A stretch of DNA of 64,000 nucleotides from assembly GCA_013822685.1 (NCBI GenBank), contig PNKV01000001.1, forward strand, positions 62,001-126,000. The letters are read 5' to 3'. Source of the DNA: Leptothrix sp. (in: b-proteobacteria) (GTDB taxonomy: Bacteria; Pseudomonadota; Gammaproteobacteria; Burkholderiales; Burkholderiaceae_C). Positions within the stretch are counted from its first letter, which is position 1. Each line of letters begins with the position of its first letter. The notes beneath the pieces were generated by a model that made no database searches, was not told the DNA's origin, and was given only the letters and a program-made list of their open reading frames with translations. Positions 1 through 9,213 of this stretch are shown piece after piece. A program made the translations under genes and the position numbers.

Positions 1-906
1 CAACTTCACCCCGATGGCCAGGCCCAGCAAGATGGGCGAGATCAGCACCAGGATGATGCTGCCCAAGATGATGTCGGACACCCGCTTGACCAACTCGTTG
101 GTCCCAGTGAACGGAGTTTCGCAAATGCCCACCACTGGCACGCCGTTCATGTCTTGCAGGCGGCCTTGGATGATGCTGATGCCAAACACGTCGGGCACGA
201 AGTAAAGCGAGGCCGTGGTGCCTTGCACCGCTTCCAGCAATTCCACAATGCGGGGCTGGGAGCCCAGCGGCAAGGTGATGTAGACCTCGTGGATGCTTTG
301 GGCGTAGACGTAGTTGGCGACATCGCGCAGGCCGCCCAGGCGCATGCTGACGGCCTCAGAGAGCACGCGGCTGTCGGTGCGGTCGTCGAAATAACCGACG
401 AACTCGGTGCCTTGGTCCAGGTTGCTCTGCAGGGCGCGGGCGACCTTGCCGCCCAAAGGCCCCGCCCCGACCACGATGGCGCGCCGGCGAGCGTTGGGCT
501 GAGAGGCTCGGTGCTTCAGGATGGCCTTGCCGATCAGCACCGCGATCCATTGCAGCACCGGCGTGACCACGGCCCACGTCAACATGACCGTGAAGTCGAA
601 GAACATCAGGCTGTTGGTGGCATAACCGCAAAGCCACAAGATCAGCAACATCGACACCCATGAACTGGCGATGTCCACACCGGCTTCCAGCCGAGAATCA
701 TTGAAGCGATTGCGGCCAGGGAATGTCAGGGCAAACACCAGCAAGCACAGCGCCATGGATGCGCGCAGGACTGGCTCGTCGTAGTACGCCATGGTGCCCA
801 GCAGGGAAACCACCGTGACCAGAGGCTCCAGGAATGCTGCGATGAAAGACGTGACCGACTGCGGTGCGTTGAAAAACGTGCGGTTGTAATTGCGGTTATT
901 GAACAT
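1..906 (-). CDS. Undecaprenyl-phosphate sugar phosphotransferase (WcaJ/EpsB-like), C-terminus cut by the window edge
   Basis: The reading frame is open from an ATG at 906 to base 1, giving 302 residues with no stop. The N-terminal ~120 residues hold several hydrophobic segments. A Rossmann-like CoA-binding_3 region follows, with the motif RAIVVGAGPLGGKVA. At about residue 275 the characteristic entry to the bacterial sugar transferase domain begins (NELVKRVSDIILGSIIL). Proteins of this family are about 460 residues and transfer a hexose-1-phosphate to undecaprenyl phosphate to start exopolysaccharide synthesis at the inner membrane. The catalytic C-terminal third lies outside the window. GTG codons just upstream in frame are alternative starts, and no strong ribosome site is seen. 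Family assignment is firm; the sugar is unknown. Confidence 0.85.
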   Translation of the reverse strand, partial: MFNNRNYNRTFFNAPQSVTSFIAAFLEPLVTVVSLLGTMAYYDEPVLRASMALCLLVFALTFPGRNRFNDSRLEAGVDIASSWVSMLLILWLCGYATNSLMFFDFTVMLTWAVVTPVLQWIAVLIGKAILKHRASQPNARRRAIVVGAGPLGGKVARALQSNLDQGTEFVGYFDDRTDSRVLSEAVSMRLGGLRDVANYVYAQSIHEVYITLPLGSQPRIVELLEAVQGTTASLYFVPDVFGISIIQGRLQDMNGVPVVGICETPFTGTNELVKRVSDIILGSIILVLISPILLGLAIGVKL

Positions 907-1121
907 GTGCACCAGGGGCAGACCCCGAGGCCCCGGAAATCGTTGAACTCTGCCCACGTCATGGTCGCGTAGACAGCCCATGACCACAGCTGGCCCAGGG
1001 TCGGGCGCCATGCATAAAGTCTGCCAACGATTGTGGCTCAAAAAACATGACAAATGAAACGGCGCCCACCCCAATTGGTAGCCGTCCGTTTCAACTGTCG
1101 GCCCACACCTACAATTAGTTC

Positions 1122-1694
1122 ATGGCAATTAACCCCCTCTCCTGGATTGGCCCGCTGGCGTTGCCGCGGCTTGCACTGCTGCTCAACCACGTGGTGGCCA
1201 GCGAACCTGTGGCCATGGCCAAGCTCAAGTCGCACGTGGGCCGAACCATCGACATCCGCTGGACTTCCTCGTTCGTGCCGCCTTTCGCGGCTTGGCTGGC
1301 ACCGGGCAGCGCCAGCGCCGACTGGGCCCCCCGCCCCGTCCGCCTGACCATCACCCCGGCCGGCCTGTTCGAGGTGGCCACCGCCGATGGCGCCCCCGAC
1401 ACCCCTGTCGGCTTGACCCTGACCGTGCACCTGACCGCCCCCTGGACCATGGCGCGGCGAGCGCTTCAGGGCGAGCGCCCCGAAGTCAGCATCGACGGCG
1501 ACGCTGCACTGGCTGAAACGGCATCCTGGCTGATGAAAAACCTGCGCTGGGACCTCGAGGACGATCTGGCCAGGTGGTTGGGCAACACGCCCAGCCAGGT
1601 GCTGCGTTCCGTGGGCGAGAGCCTGAAAGAAGCCATGCTGCGCTGGCGCCCGGATGCGGGCCGCCGATCCGGCTTCCATGACGCCAAGCGCTGA
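1122..1694 (+). CDS. ubiJ: Ubiquinone biosynthesis accessory factor UbiJ (SCP2 domain)
   Basis: This 190-residue protein has the SCP2-type lipid-binding layout of UbiJ: an N-terminal hydrophobic stretch (LSWIGPLALPRLALLLNHV) and an alpha/beta body ending in a helical tail. It lies 18 bases upstream of ubiB, the usual partner. In enterobacteria UbiJ works with UbiK and the Ubi metabolon to present hydrophobic intermediates to the hydroxylases. A TACAAT -10-like element at 1110-1115 ends only 6 bases before the ATG and there is no Shine-Dalgarno sequence, so the message may be leaderless. The function rests on domain type and the ubiB neighbour; sequence identity across this family is low. Confidence 0.85.
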   Translation: MAINPLSWIGPLALPRLALLLNHVVASEPVAMAKLKSHVGRTIDIRWTSSFVPPFAAWLAPGSASADWAPRPVRLTITPAGLFEVATADGAPDTPVGLTLTVHLTAPWTMARRALQGERPEVSIDGDAALAETASWLMKNLRWDLEDDLARWLGNTPSQVLRSVGESLKEAMLRWRPDAGRRSGFHDAKR

Positions 1695-1712
1695 ACGGCC
1701 GCGGGAGCCCTG

Positions 1713-3263
1713 ATGCGCGCCTTGTTCATTGGCTTGATCTTCTTGCGGTACGGACTGGATGCACTGGCGCTGGACAGCCTGCAGCGCCCCAGCCTGCGCT
1801 TGCTGTCCCGCATCATCTCGACGGGGCGGCGATTGCACGCGCCGCGCGGCGAGCGCTTGCGTCAGGCTCTGGAACGCCTGGGCCCCGTCTTCGTTAAGTT
1901 TGGGCAGATGCTGTCCACCCGCCGCGACCTACTGCCCCCCGATGTGGCCGATGAGCTGGCCAAGCTGCAGGATCGGGTTCCGCCCTTCCCGGGCGAAGAG
2001 TCGATGAAGCTGGTGGAAAAAGCCCTGGGCAAGCCCATTTCCGCCATTTTCAAGCAGTTCGACACCGAGCCGGTGGCCAGCGCTTCCATCGCGCAAGTGC
2101 ACTTCGCCGTGCTGCACGATGGCCGCGAAGTGGCCGTGAAAGTGCTGCGGCCCCGCATGCTGCGCGTGATCGACGACGACCTGGCGCTGATGCGCAAGCT
2201 GGCCGGCTGGGTGGAATTTCTGTGGGCCGATGGCCGCCGGCTCAAGCCACGCCTGGTGGTGGCCGAGTTCGACAAATACCTTCACGACGAGCTGGACCTG
2301 GTCCGCGAGGCCGCCAATGCCGCGCAACTGCGCCGCAACATGAAAAGCCTTGACCTCGTCATGGTGCCCGAAATGATCTGGGACCACTGCACCGCCACCG
2401 TCATGGTGATGGAGCGCATGAAGGGCGTGCCCATCAGCCACATGGCCCGCCTGCGCGACGCCGGCGTCGACATCAAGAAGCTGGCGCGCGATGGCGTCAC
2501 CATCTTCTTCACCCAGGTGTTTCGCGATGGTTTCTTCCACGCCGACATGCACCCGGGCAACATCCAGGTCAGCCTGGCGCCCGAAACCTTTGGCCGCTAC
2601 ATCGCGCTCGATTTCGGCATCATCGGCACCCTGACGGAAGTCGACAAAGAGTACCTGTCGCAGAACTTCATCGCTTTCTTCCGCCGCGACTACAAACGCG
2701 TGGCCGAGTTGCACATCGAAAGCGGCTGGGTGCCGCCCAACACCCGCGTTGACGAGCTGGAAAGTGCCGTGCGCACGGTTTGCGAACCCTACTTCGACCG
2801 CCCGCTGAAGGACCTCTCCCTGGGATTGGTTTTGTTGCGTCTGTTTCAAATCTCTCGGCGCTTTAATGTGGAGATCCAACCACAACTGGTGCTGCTGCAG
2901 AAAACTTTGCTCAATGTGGAAGGGCTGGGCCGGCAACTTGACCCCGACCTGGACCTGTGGAGCACGGCCAAGCCTTTCCTGGAACGCTGGATGAACGAGC
3001 AGGTAGGCTGGCGCGGCCTGCTGGAGCGCCTGAAGCAGGAAGCCCCCCGCTATGCCAAGCTGCTGCCCGAGCTGCCGCGCTTGTTGCACAACAACCTGGA
3101 GCGCAGCGACGTGGGCTTGCGGCGTGACCTGGCCGCCATCCTGAAAGAGCAACGCAAGACCAACCGCACGATGACTGCCGCCTTGTGGGTCGGCATGGGT
3201 TTCGTGATGGGGCTGCTGGTGGCGCAACTCTTGCTCAAGCTCCAGCTCGCCGGCATGATTTAG
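1713..3263 (+). CDS. ubiB: Ubiquinone biosynthesis kinase-like protein UbiB
   Basis: The 516-residue product is a full-length UbiB/ABC1/ADCK atypical kinase. Visible signatures are the family KxGQ motif in [10 protein letters not shown] (near residue 60), the nucleotide-binding lysine in AVKVLRP, the EXD-type [10 protein letters not shown], the catalytic HADMHPGN and the metal-binding DFGIIG. Two C-terminal hydrophobic helices (from [13 protein letters not shown]) anchor it in the inner membrane. UbiB is needed for coenzyme Q biosynthesis, probably as an ATPase that extracts lipid intermediates from the membrane. It is co-oriented with ubiJ and probably co-transcribed with it. Confidence 0.95.
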   Translation: MRALFIGLIFLRYGLDALALDSLQRPSLRLLSRIISTGRRLHAPRGERLRQALERLGPVFVKFGQMLSTRRDLLPPDVADELAKLQDRVPPFPGEESMKLVEKALGKPISAIFKQFDTEPVASASIAQVHFAVLHDGREVAVKVLRPRMLRVIDDDLALMRKLAGWVEFLWADGRRLKPRLVVAEFDKYLHDELDLVREAANAAQLRRNMKSLDLVMVPEMIWDHCTATVMVMERMKGVPISHMARLRDAGVDIKKLARDGVTIFFTQVFRDGFFHADMHPGNIQVSLAPETFGRYIALDFGIIGTLTEVDKEYLSQNFIAFFRRDYKRVAELHIESGWVPPNTRVDELESAVRTVCEPYFDRPLKDLSLGLVLLRLFQISRRFNVEIQPQLVLLQKTLLNVEGLGRQLDPDLDLWSTAKPFLERWMNEQVGWRGLLERLKQEAPRYAKLLPELPRLLHNNLERSDVGLRRDLAAILKEQRKTNRTMTAALWVGMGFVMGLLVAQLLLKLQLAGMI

Positions 3264-3324
3264 GCGAGCAAGGCCTTACACTGCGCGCCGATCCTCAGCC
3301 CGCAAGTAGAAGGTTTTTGGCGAC

Positions 3325-4773
3325 ATGAACACCACTTTGCTCTGGTTTGTGATCCTGTACCTGGTGGGAACCATGGGCATCGGGATCTACGCCGGTACAC
3401 GCATCAAGAACACGACCGACTTTGCCGTGGCGGGCCGCAGCCTGCCGCTGGCCATGGTCATCACGACCACGTTCGCGACCTGGTTTGGCGCAGAAACCGT
3501 GATGGGCATCCCCGCCAAGTTCGTGGAAGGCGGCTTGAACGCCGTCATCGAGGACCCCTTCGGTGCCTCCATGTGCCTGGTGCTGGTCGGTGCCTTCTTC
3601 GCCGCCCGCCTGTACAAAATGAACCTGCTGACCATCGGCGACTTCTACCGCGAGCGTTTCGGCACGGGCGTCGAGGTGTTCTGCTCCATCGCCATCATCC
3701 TGAGCTATCTGGGCTGGGTGGCGGCGCAGATCACGGCACTGGGACTGGTCTTCACCATTTTGTCGGGTGGCGAACTGACGCCCGCCCAGGGCATGACGCT
3801 GGGCACGGTGCTGGTGTTGGCCTACGTGTTGGTCGGCGGCATGCTGGCCGTGGCCTGGACGGACTTCATCCAGATGATCGTGCTGGTGGTGGGCCTGTCG
3901 CTGATTGCCGTGCTGGCGGCCGACCAAGCCGGTGGCGCCGACAAGGTGCTGGCGCTGGCCAGTGAGCAGAACTGGTTCAAGATCCTGCCCGAGCAGACCG
4001 TGGACGGCTGGGTGTGGTTCATCGCCGCGGCCGTCACGATGATGTTCGGCTCCATCCCGCAACAGGACGTGTTCCAGCGCGTGATGGCGGCCAAGGATGC
4101 CGAAACCGCCAGCAAAGGCGCCATGATCGGCGGTTTCAGCTACCTGCTGTTCGCCTTCGTGCCCATGTTCATCGTGGCCTCGTCGCTGATCATCATGCCC
4201 GCCGAGACCAAGGAGCTGCTGGCCAACGACCCGCAGAAGGTGCTGCCCACGCTGATCCTGGCCAAGATGCCCTTCATCGCCCAGATCTTCTTCTTCGGCG
4301 CGCTGGTGTCGGCCATCAAATCCACCTCGTCGGCCACGCTGCTGGCGCCCTCGACCAGCTTCGTCGAAAACATCCTGCGCAACATCAAGCCGGGCATGAG
4401 CGATCGCCAAGTGCTGCTGTCGCTGCGCATCACGATCTTCGTGTTCACCGGCCTGGTCCTGCTCTACTCGATCAAGATGCAAGGCACCTCGATCTATGAC
4501 ATGGTCTCGGCCGCCTACCAGGTGCCGTTGGTGGGGGCGTTCGTTCCGCTGGTGACGGGGCTGTATTGGTCGCGCGCCACCACGCAAGGGGCTGTGCTCT
4601 CGATCGTGCTGGGCATTGGCACGCTGGCAGCCTTCACCTTCCATGCGCCGTGGGGCGAGGCCTTTCCGGGGCAATTGGCTGGTCTGGTGATGGCCATCGC
4701 CGGCATGCTCACGGGGTCGCTGGGGCCACAGCTCATCCCCAACCATGGCAAGAAAACGCACCACATCCGGTGA
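3325..4773 (+). CDS. Sodium:solute symporter family (SSSF) transporter
   Basis: This is a polytopic 482-residue protein with about 13 hydrophobic helices. It has the SSSF N-terminus (VAGRSLPLAMVITTTFATWFG), a GDFYRERFG segment after the third helix and the GSIPQQDVFQR element. SSSF members use a sodium gradient to import organic solutes such as proline, pantothenate, sialic acid or acetate. Nothing in the neighbourhood identifies the substrate: upstream is ubiB, downstream a zinc-ribbon regulator-like protein. Length is normal for the family. I would not call it PutP or PanF specifically. Confidence 0.85.
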   Translation: MNTTLLWFVILYLVGTMGIGIYAGTRIKNTTDFAVAGRSLPLAMVITTTFATWFGAETVMGIPAKFVEGGLNAVIEDPFGASMCLVLVGAFFAARLYKMNLLTIGDFYRERFGTGVEVFCSIAIILSYLGWVAAQITALGLVFTILSGGELTPAQGMTLGTVLVLAYVLVGGMLAVAWTDFIQMIVLVVGLSLIAVLAADQAGGADKVLALASEQNWFKILPEQTVDGWVWFIAAAVTMMFGSIPQQDVFQRVMAAKDAETASKGAMIGGFSYLLFAFVPMFIVASSLIIMPAETKELLANDPQKVLPTLILAKMPFIAQIFFFGALVSAIKSTSSATLLAPSTSFVENILRNIKPGMSDRQVLLSLRITIFVFTGLVLLYSIKMQGTSIYDMVSAAYQVPLVGAFVPLVTGLYWSRATTQGAVLSIVLGIGTLAAFTFHAPWGEAFPGQLAGLVMAIAGMLTGSLGPQLIPNHGKKTHHIR

Positions 4774-4822
4774 GCCGGGCCATTTAGAATAGCGCCTTTA
4801 CTGGAAAACCCGAGGGGTTGAG

Positions 4823-5146
4823 ATGCCGATCTATGCCTACCGCTGCGAGTCTTGCGGTCATGCCAAGGACGTTTTGCAAAAAATGTCCGACCCCGTCCTG
4901 TCCACCTGCCCGGCCTGTGGGGCCGAAAGCTTCAAGAAGCAATTGACGGCAGCTGGGTTTCAGTTGAAGGGATCTGGCTGGTACGTGACCGACTTCCGTG
5001 GCGGCAACACCACCGGCGCCCCCGCTGAGTCGCCAGAAAAAGCGGCCTCGACCAGCACAGACACGGCCGCCCCGGCGGCCACGCCGGCTGCACCTGCCAG
5101 CACCACCACGCCCTCCTCGGGCGGCAGCTCCGCTGCCAGCACCTGA
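4823..5146 (+). CDS. FmdB-family zinc-ribbon protein
   Basis: The first ~70 residues are the FmdB zinc ribbon: MPIYAYRCESCG, then CPACGAESFKKQ, with the FQLKGSGWYVTDF tail typical of the family. The last ~35 residues are low-complexity Ala/Ser/Thr/Pro and probably disordered. Two CxxC pairs would bind one zinc. The family was named after a putative regulator of formamidase, but its role in most bacteria is unknown. A Shine-Dalgarno-like GAGGGG precedes the ATG, and a TAGAAT -10-like element lies at 4785-4790. The gene heads a conserved betaproteobacterial run with DUF502 and aspS. Confidence 0.88.
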   Translation: MPIYAYRCESCGHAKDVLQKMSDPVLSTCPACGAESFKKQLTAAGFQLKGSGWYVTDFRGGNTTGAPAESPEKAASTSTDTAAPAATPAAPASTTTPSSGGSSAAST

Positions 5147-5191
5147 TCGGCATCACCCGGCCTGCTCCAGGCCTCATCTTGAAACGCATTT

Positions 5192-5848
5192 GTGAAGAAA
5201 TACATCCTGACCGGCTTGCTCGTGTGGCTGCCCCTGACCATCACCATCTGGGTGATGCTGCAGGTACTGGGCGTGCTGGATGGCGTCTTCGCCGGCCTGA
5301 TCGTTGCCGCGCAAACCGTGCTGCCGGAAAGCCTGCGTCCCGGGCTTGAATCGCTGCGTCACGTTCCCGGTCTGAGCGCCATCGTCATGGTGTCCGTGCT
5401 GTTGCTGACCGGCTTGGCCGTGACGAACTTCGCGGGCCAGTGGATCCTGAACCAATCGAACCGGGTCTTCTCCAACATCCCGATCGTCAAGTCCATCTAC
5501 ACCTCGGTCAAGCAGGTGTCGGACACCCTGTTTTCCAGCAGCGGCCAGGCGTTTCGCCATGCGGTGCTGGTGCAATACCCGCGTGCCGGCTCCTGGTCCA
5601 TCGGCTTCGTGACCGGCAAGCCCAGCGGCGAAGTGGCCTCTCACCTGAGTGACGACCACCTGACTTTGTACGTGCCCACCACGCCCAATCCCACGTCAGG
5701 CTTCATGCTGATCGTGCCGCGCAGCGACGTGATCGAGTTGCAGATGTCGGTGGACGAGGCCCTGAAATACATCATTTCGATGGGCGTGGTCGCACCGCCG
5801 CCCCATTTGGTGGTCAACAACACCACCCCGCGCAGCCACACGGGCTGA
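5192..5848 (+). CDS. DUF502 family inner-membrane protein
   Basis: This 218-residue protein begins with GTG (product MKKYILTG...). Two transmembrane helices lie near residues 4-26 and 65-85, separated by a short periplasmic loop, followed by a ~125-residue soluble C-terminal domain containing the family segment [20 protein letters not shown]. The GTG at 5192 is chosen because the homologous family N-terminus ([14 protein letters not shown]) starts there; the nearby TTG is out of frame. Function is unknown. The gene sits between the zinc-ribbon gene and aspS, as in many proteobacteria. Confidence 0.88.
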   Translation: MKKYILTGLLVWLPLTITIWVMLQVLGVLDGVFAGLIVAAQTVLPESLRPGLESLRHVPGLSAIVMVSVLLLTGLAVTNFAGQWILNQSNRVFSNIPIVKSIYTSVKQVSDTLFSSSGQAFRHAVLVQYPRAGSWSIGFVTGKPSGEVASHLSDDHLTLYVPTTPNPTSGFMLIVPRSDVIELQMSVDEALKYIISMGVVAPPPHLVVNNTTPRSHTG

Positions 5849-5948
5849 CCCAGCTCGATTCCTGAGGGACAATCGAGGGTTCCGGGCGGGCTCGCGCTTT
5901 TTTGCGCAGCCGCCCGACGAACACGAACAGATCATCCGGAGAACAACG

Positions 5949-7748
5949 ATGCGAACCACTTACTGCGGACTGGTCAGCGAAGCGCTGATGGGCCAGACCG
6001 TGACGCTGATGGGCTGGGCCCACCGTCGCCGCGACCACGGCGGCGTGATCTTCATCGACCTGCGTGACCGCGAAGGCCTGGTCCAGGTCGTCTGCGACCC
6101 TGACCGCGTGGACACATTCAAGGTGGCCGAAGGCGTGCGCAACGAGTTCTGCCTGAAGCTGACCGGCCTGGTGCGCGCCCGCCCCGCCGGCACCGAGAAC
6201 ACCGCCCTGACCAGCGGCAAGATCGAAATCCTGGCCCACACGCTGGAAGTGCTGAACCCCAGCGTGACGCCGCCCTTCCCGCTGGACGACGAGAACCTGT
6301 CCGAGACCACGCGCCTGACGCACCGCGTGCTGGACCTGCGCCGCCCCTACATGCAGAAGAACCTGCGCCTGCGCTACCGCGTGGCCATGGAAGCGCGCAA
6401 GTTCCTGGACGAGCACGGCTTCATCGACATCGAAACGCCGATGCTGACCAAGTCGACGCCCGAAGGCGCCCGCGACTACCTCGTGCCCTCGCGCGTGAAC
6501 GACGGCCAGTTCTTCGCCCTGCCCCAATCGCCCCAGCTGTTCAAGCAACTGCTGATGGTGGCCGGCTTCGACCGCTACTACCAGATCACCAAGTGCTTCC
6601 GCGACGAAGACCTGCGTGCTGATCGCCAGCCCGAATTCACCCAGATCGATATTGAGACATCGTTCCTGGGCGAGCAAGAGATCCGCGACATGTTCGAGGG
6701 CATGATCCGCCACGTCTTCAAGACGGCGCTGGACGTGGACCTGGGCGACTACCCGGTCATGAAGTACGCGGATGCCATGCACCTGTACGGCTCGGACAAG
6801 CCCGACCTGCGCGTCAAGCTGGAGTTCACCGAGCTGACCGACATCATGGCCGGCGTGGACTTCAAGGTGTTCTCGACCCCCGCAACCACCAAGGGTGGCC
6901 GCGTGGCCGCACTGCGTGTGCCTGGCGGTGGCGCCATGTCGCGCGGCGAGATCGACGCGTATACCGAGTTCGTCAAGATCTACGGCGCCAAGGGCCTGGC
7001 CTGGATCAAGGTCAACGAGGTCGAGAAGGGCCGCGATGGCCTGCAATCGCCCATCGTGAAGAACCTGCACGACGAAGCGCTGACCGAGATCTTGAAGCGC
7101 ACCGGTGCACAAAACGGCGACCTGATCTTCTTTGGCGCCGACAAGGCCAAGGTGGTCAACGATGGCCTGGGCGCGCTGCGCGTCAAGATCGGCCACAGCG
7201 ACTTCGGCAAGAAGAACGGCCTGTTCGAGAACAAGTGGGCCCCGCTGTGGGTGGTCGACTTCCCAATGTTTGAGCACGACGAAGAAGGCGACCGCTGGAA
7301 CGCGGTGCACCACCCCTTCACCGCGCCCAAGGACGGCCATGAGAACCTCATGGACACCGATCCCGAGAAGTGCATCGCCAAGGCCTACGACATGGTCTTG
7401 AACGGCTGGGAACTGGGTGGCGGCTCGATCCGGATCCACCGTGCCGAGGTGCAAAGCAAGGTGTTCAGCGCACTGAAGATCGGGCCGGAAGAAGCGCAGT
7501 TGAAGTTCGGCTTCTTGCTGGACGCCTTGCAGTATGGCGCGCCCCCGCACGGTGGTTTGGCCTTCGGCCTGGACCGTCTGGTGACGTTGATGACCGGCGC
7601 CGAGTCGATCCGCGACGTGATCGCCTTCCCGAAGACGCAACGCGCCCAGTGCCTGCTGACGCACGCACCTAGCCCGGTCGACGAAAAGCAGTTGAAAGAA
7701 CTGCACATCCGCCTGCGCAACCCGCAGGCTGGCACGGCCGCAGCCTGA
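5949..7748 (+). CDS. aspS: Aspartate--tRNA ligase
   Basis: The 599-residue product matches bacterial class IIb AspRS in length and order. An N-terminal OB-fold anticodon-binding domain (about 1-110, [20 protein letters not shown]) is followed by the catalytic core with motif 2 ([19 protein letters not shown]) and the QSPQLFKQ substrate loop. The bacterial GAD insertion domain lies around residues 280-420, and motif 3 ([10 protein letters not shown]) is near the C-terminus. It charges tRNA-Asp in the cytoplasm. In bacteria without AspRS/AsnRS separation the enzyme can be non-discriminating; that cannot be decided here. An intrinsic terminator follows. Confidence 0.98.
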   Translation: MRTTYCGLVSEALMGQTVTLMGWAHRRRDHGGVIFIDLRDREGLVQVVCDPDRVDTFKVAEGVRNEFCLKLTGLVRARPAGTENTALTSGKIEILAHTLEVLNPSVTPPFPLDDENLSETTRLTHRVLDLRRPYMQKNLRLRYRVAMEARKFLDEHGFIDIETPMLTKSTPEGARDYLVPSRVNDGQFFALPQSPQLFKQLLMVAGFDRYYQITKCFRDEDLRADRQPEFTQIDIETSFLGEQEIRDMFEGMIRHVFKTALDVDLGDYPVMKYADAMHLYGSDKPDLRVKLEFTELTDIMAGVDFKVFSTPATTKGGRVAALRVPGGGAMSRGEIDAYTEFVKIYGAKGLAWIKVNEVEKGRDGLQSPIVKNLHDEALTEILKRTGAQNGDLIFFGADKAKVVNDGLGALRVKIGHSDFGKKNGLFENKWAPLWVVDFPMFEHDEEGDRWNAVHHPFTAPKDGHENLMDTDPEKCIAKAYDMVLNGWELGGGSIRIHRAEVQSKVFSALKIGPEEAQLKFGFLLDALQYGAPPHGGLAFGLDRLVTLMTGAESIRDVIAFPKTQRAQCLLTHAPSPVDEKQLKELHIRLRNPQAGTAAA

Positions 7749-7796
7749 CCTCACTAAGAGGGATCGCCCGCGGGCGGCTTCCTCAGTAAACTGCGC

Positions 7797-7824
7797 GGGC
7801 CGCCCTTGGGGTGGCCCTTTTTTT
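7797..7824 (+). terminator. Intrinsic terminator after aspS
   Basis: An 8-bp stem (GGGCCGCC at 7797-7804 with GGTGGCCC at 7810-7817, one G-U pair) closes a 5-base loop and is followed by seven T residues. It lies about 50 bases past the aspS stop and just before the CsgG-like gene, so it separates that gene from the aspS transcript. Confidence 0.85.
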
Positions 7825-7858
7825 GCACGATTTTTTCTGAACGCTCACGGAGTCGGAC

Positions 7859-8692
7859 ATGCTGCGGACACCCTCACCTCGTCACCCTCTCACGGCCTTG
7901 GCGCTGATCGTTGGCCTGGGCTTGACCGGCTGCGGCGACAAGACCACCCAACAGGCCAAGACCGAGCTGGGCCAGGGTGGCTCGGTGGTGTCGGGGTCGG
8001 CCGGCCCCAAGGGCGCGCAAGGCGCGGACAGCGGCCTGACCACGTGCAACGCACCTGTGGCCACCCTGGCGCTGGCCGAGAACCCCAATGGCTACACCAT
8101 GACGTCGCACTACCAGTTGCCGGCATCGCCCGTGCCACTGCTCAAGCTGATCGCGCAACAAAGCGGGTGCTTCCGTGTGGTCGACCGCGCGGCGGGCCTG
8201 CGCAGCACCATCCAGGAAAACGAATTGAAGGAAGCGGGCATCGTGCGCTCCAACAGCACGGTTGCCAAAGGCAAAGGCTTCGAAGCCCAATACACACTGG
8301 TGCCCAGCCTCACCTTCAGCGAGCAAGACGCCGGCCGGGGCATGAGCGGCATCATCGCGGCCATCCCTGTCCTGCGTGACATCGCGGGCCTGGCCGGCTT
8401 GGTGGACCAGGTCAAGATCAAGGAGGCGCAGGTGGCCTTGCTGCTGACTGACAACGAAACCACCGAGCAGCTGGCCGCGGCCACCGGGTCTGTCAAGGTC
8501 ACCGACCTGGGCGTGGGCGGCTTCGTGGCTGGCAAGCTGGGCGGGGGCGGCGGGCTGGGCTGGAGCAACTCCAACGAAGGCAAAGTGATTGCCGCGGCGT
8601 TTTTCGATGCGCACAACAACCTGGTCAGCCAGGTGCGTGAGCTGCAAGCCAAGCAATTGCCACCGTCCGTGGCCGTGCTGGGAAAGCCGTGA
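7859..8692 (+). CDS. CsgG/HfaB-family lipoprotein
   Basis: The 277-residue product has a lipoprotein signal peptide with lipobox LTGC at Cys25. Residue +2 is Gly, so outer-membrane sorting is likely. The body contains the CsgG-type signature (CFRVVDRAAGLRSTIQENEL) and a later Gly-rich stretch (GKLGGGGGLG). CsgG forms the curli export pore in the outer membrane, but no csgE, csgF, csgA or csgB is present here. This is probably one of the many CsgG-like lipoproteins of unknown function. It starts after the aspS terminator, and its stop overlaps the nudB start by 4 bases (GTGA). Confidence 0.78.
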   Translation: MLRTPSPRHPLTALALIVGLGLTGCGDKTTQQAKTELGQGGSVVSGSAGPKGAQGADSGLTTCNAPVATLALAENPNGYTMTSHYQLPASPVPLLKLIAQQSGCFRVVDRAAGLRSTIQENELKEAGIVRSNSTVAKGKGFEAQYTLVPSLTFSEQDAGRGMSGIIAAIPVLRDIAGLAGLVDQVKIKEAQVALLLTDNETTEQLAAATGSVKVTDLGVGGFVAGKLGGGGGLGWSNSNEGKVIAAAFFDAHNNLVSQVRELQAKQLPPSVAVLGKP

Positions 8693-9171
8693 GCTCGTCC
8701 AAGATCCCGCTGTCGGTGCTGGTGGTCATCCACACGGCCGAGCTGGAAGTCCTGCTGATCGAACGTGCCCAGCAAGCGGGTTTCTGGCAAAGCGTGACCG
8801 GGTCCAAAGACCTGGAAGAAGAGCCCTGGGATGTCACCGCCATCCGCGAAGTCCAGGAGGAAACCGGCATCGTGATAGGTGGGCCCGAGGTGCCGAGAGA
8901 CGCCTTGCAGGACTGGGCCATTGAAAACATTTACGAGATTTACCCGGTCTGGCGTCACCGCTACGCCCCTGGGGTGACCCACAACACCGAACGGGTTTTT
9001 GGGCTGTGCGTGCCGCGCAACATCCCCATCACCCTGGCACCCCGTGAGCACACCGCCTGGGCCTGGCTCCCCTGGCGAGAGGCCGCAGACCGGTGTTTTT
9101 CGCCGTCCAACGCCGAGGCGATTTTGCAACTTCCTCGATTTAACGGGAAAGCCGGCCCTTCAACGGTCTGA
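8689..9171 (+). CDS. nudB: Dihydroneopterin triphosphate diphosphatase (Nudix), NudB
   Basis: This 160-residue Nudix hydrolase starts at a GTG overlapping the upstream stop. Its Nudix box runs GSKDLEEEPWDVTAIREVQE and on into ETGI. The opening SVLVVIHT and the VTHNTERVFGL segment resemble NudB, which removes pyrophosphate from dihydroneopterin triphosphate in folate synthesis. The aspS-nudB order is common in proteobacteria. Here a CsgG-like gene and a terminator intervene, so the gene probably depends on a promoter before the lipoprotein gene. Confidence 0.85.
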   Translation: MSSSKIPLSVLVVIHTAELEVLLIERAQQAGFWQSVTGSKDLEEEPWDVTAIREVQEETGIVIGGPEVPRDALQDWAIENIYEIYPVWRHRYAPGVTHNTERVFGLCVPRNIPITLAPREHTAWAWLPWREAADRCFSPSNAEAILQLPRFNGKAGPSTV

Positions 9172-9213
9172 ACGACAAGGCCAGTTGCGGCTATGGTGTC
9201 GGTGTGAACGCCT

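Noticed and set aside
3295..4764. A 489-codon minus-strand frame opposite the symporter
   Set aside because: Composition is His/Gln/Asp/Arg-rich and shadow-like; the plus strand encodes a complete transporter.
5814..7754. A 646-codon minus-strand open frame opposite aspS
   Set aside because: It mirrors aspS codons, has no recognisable domain and no ribosome site; aspS itself is unambiguous.
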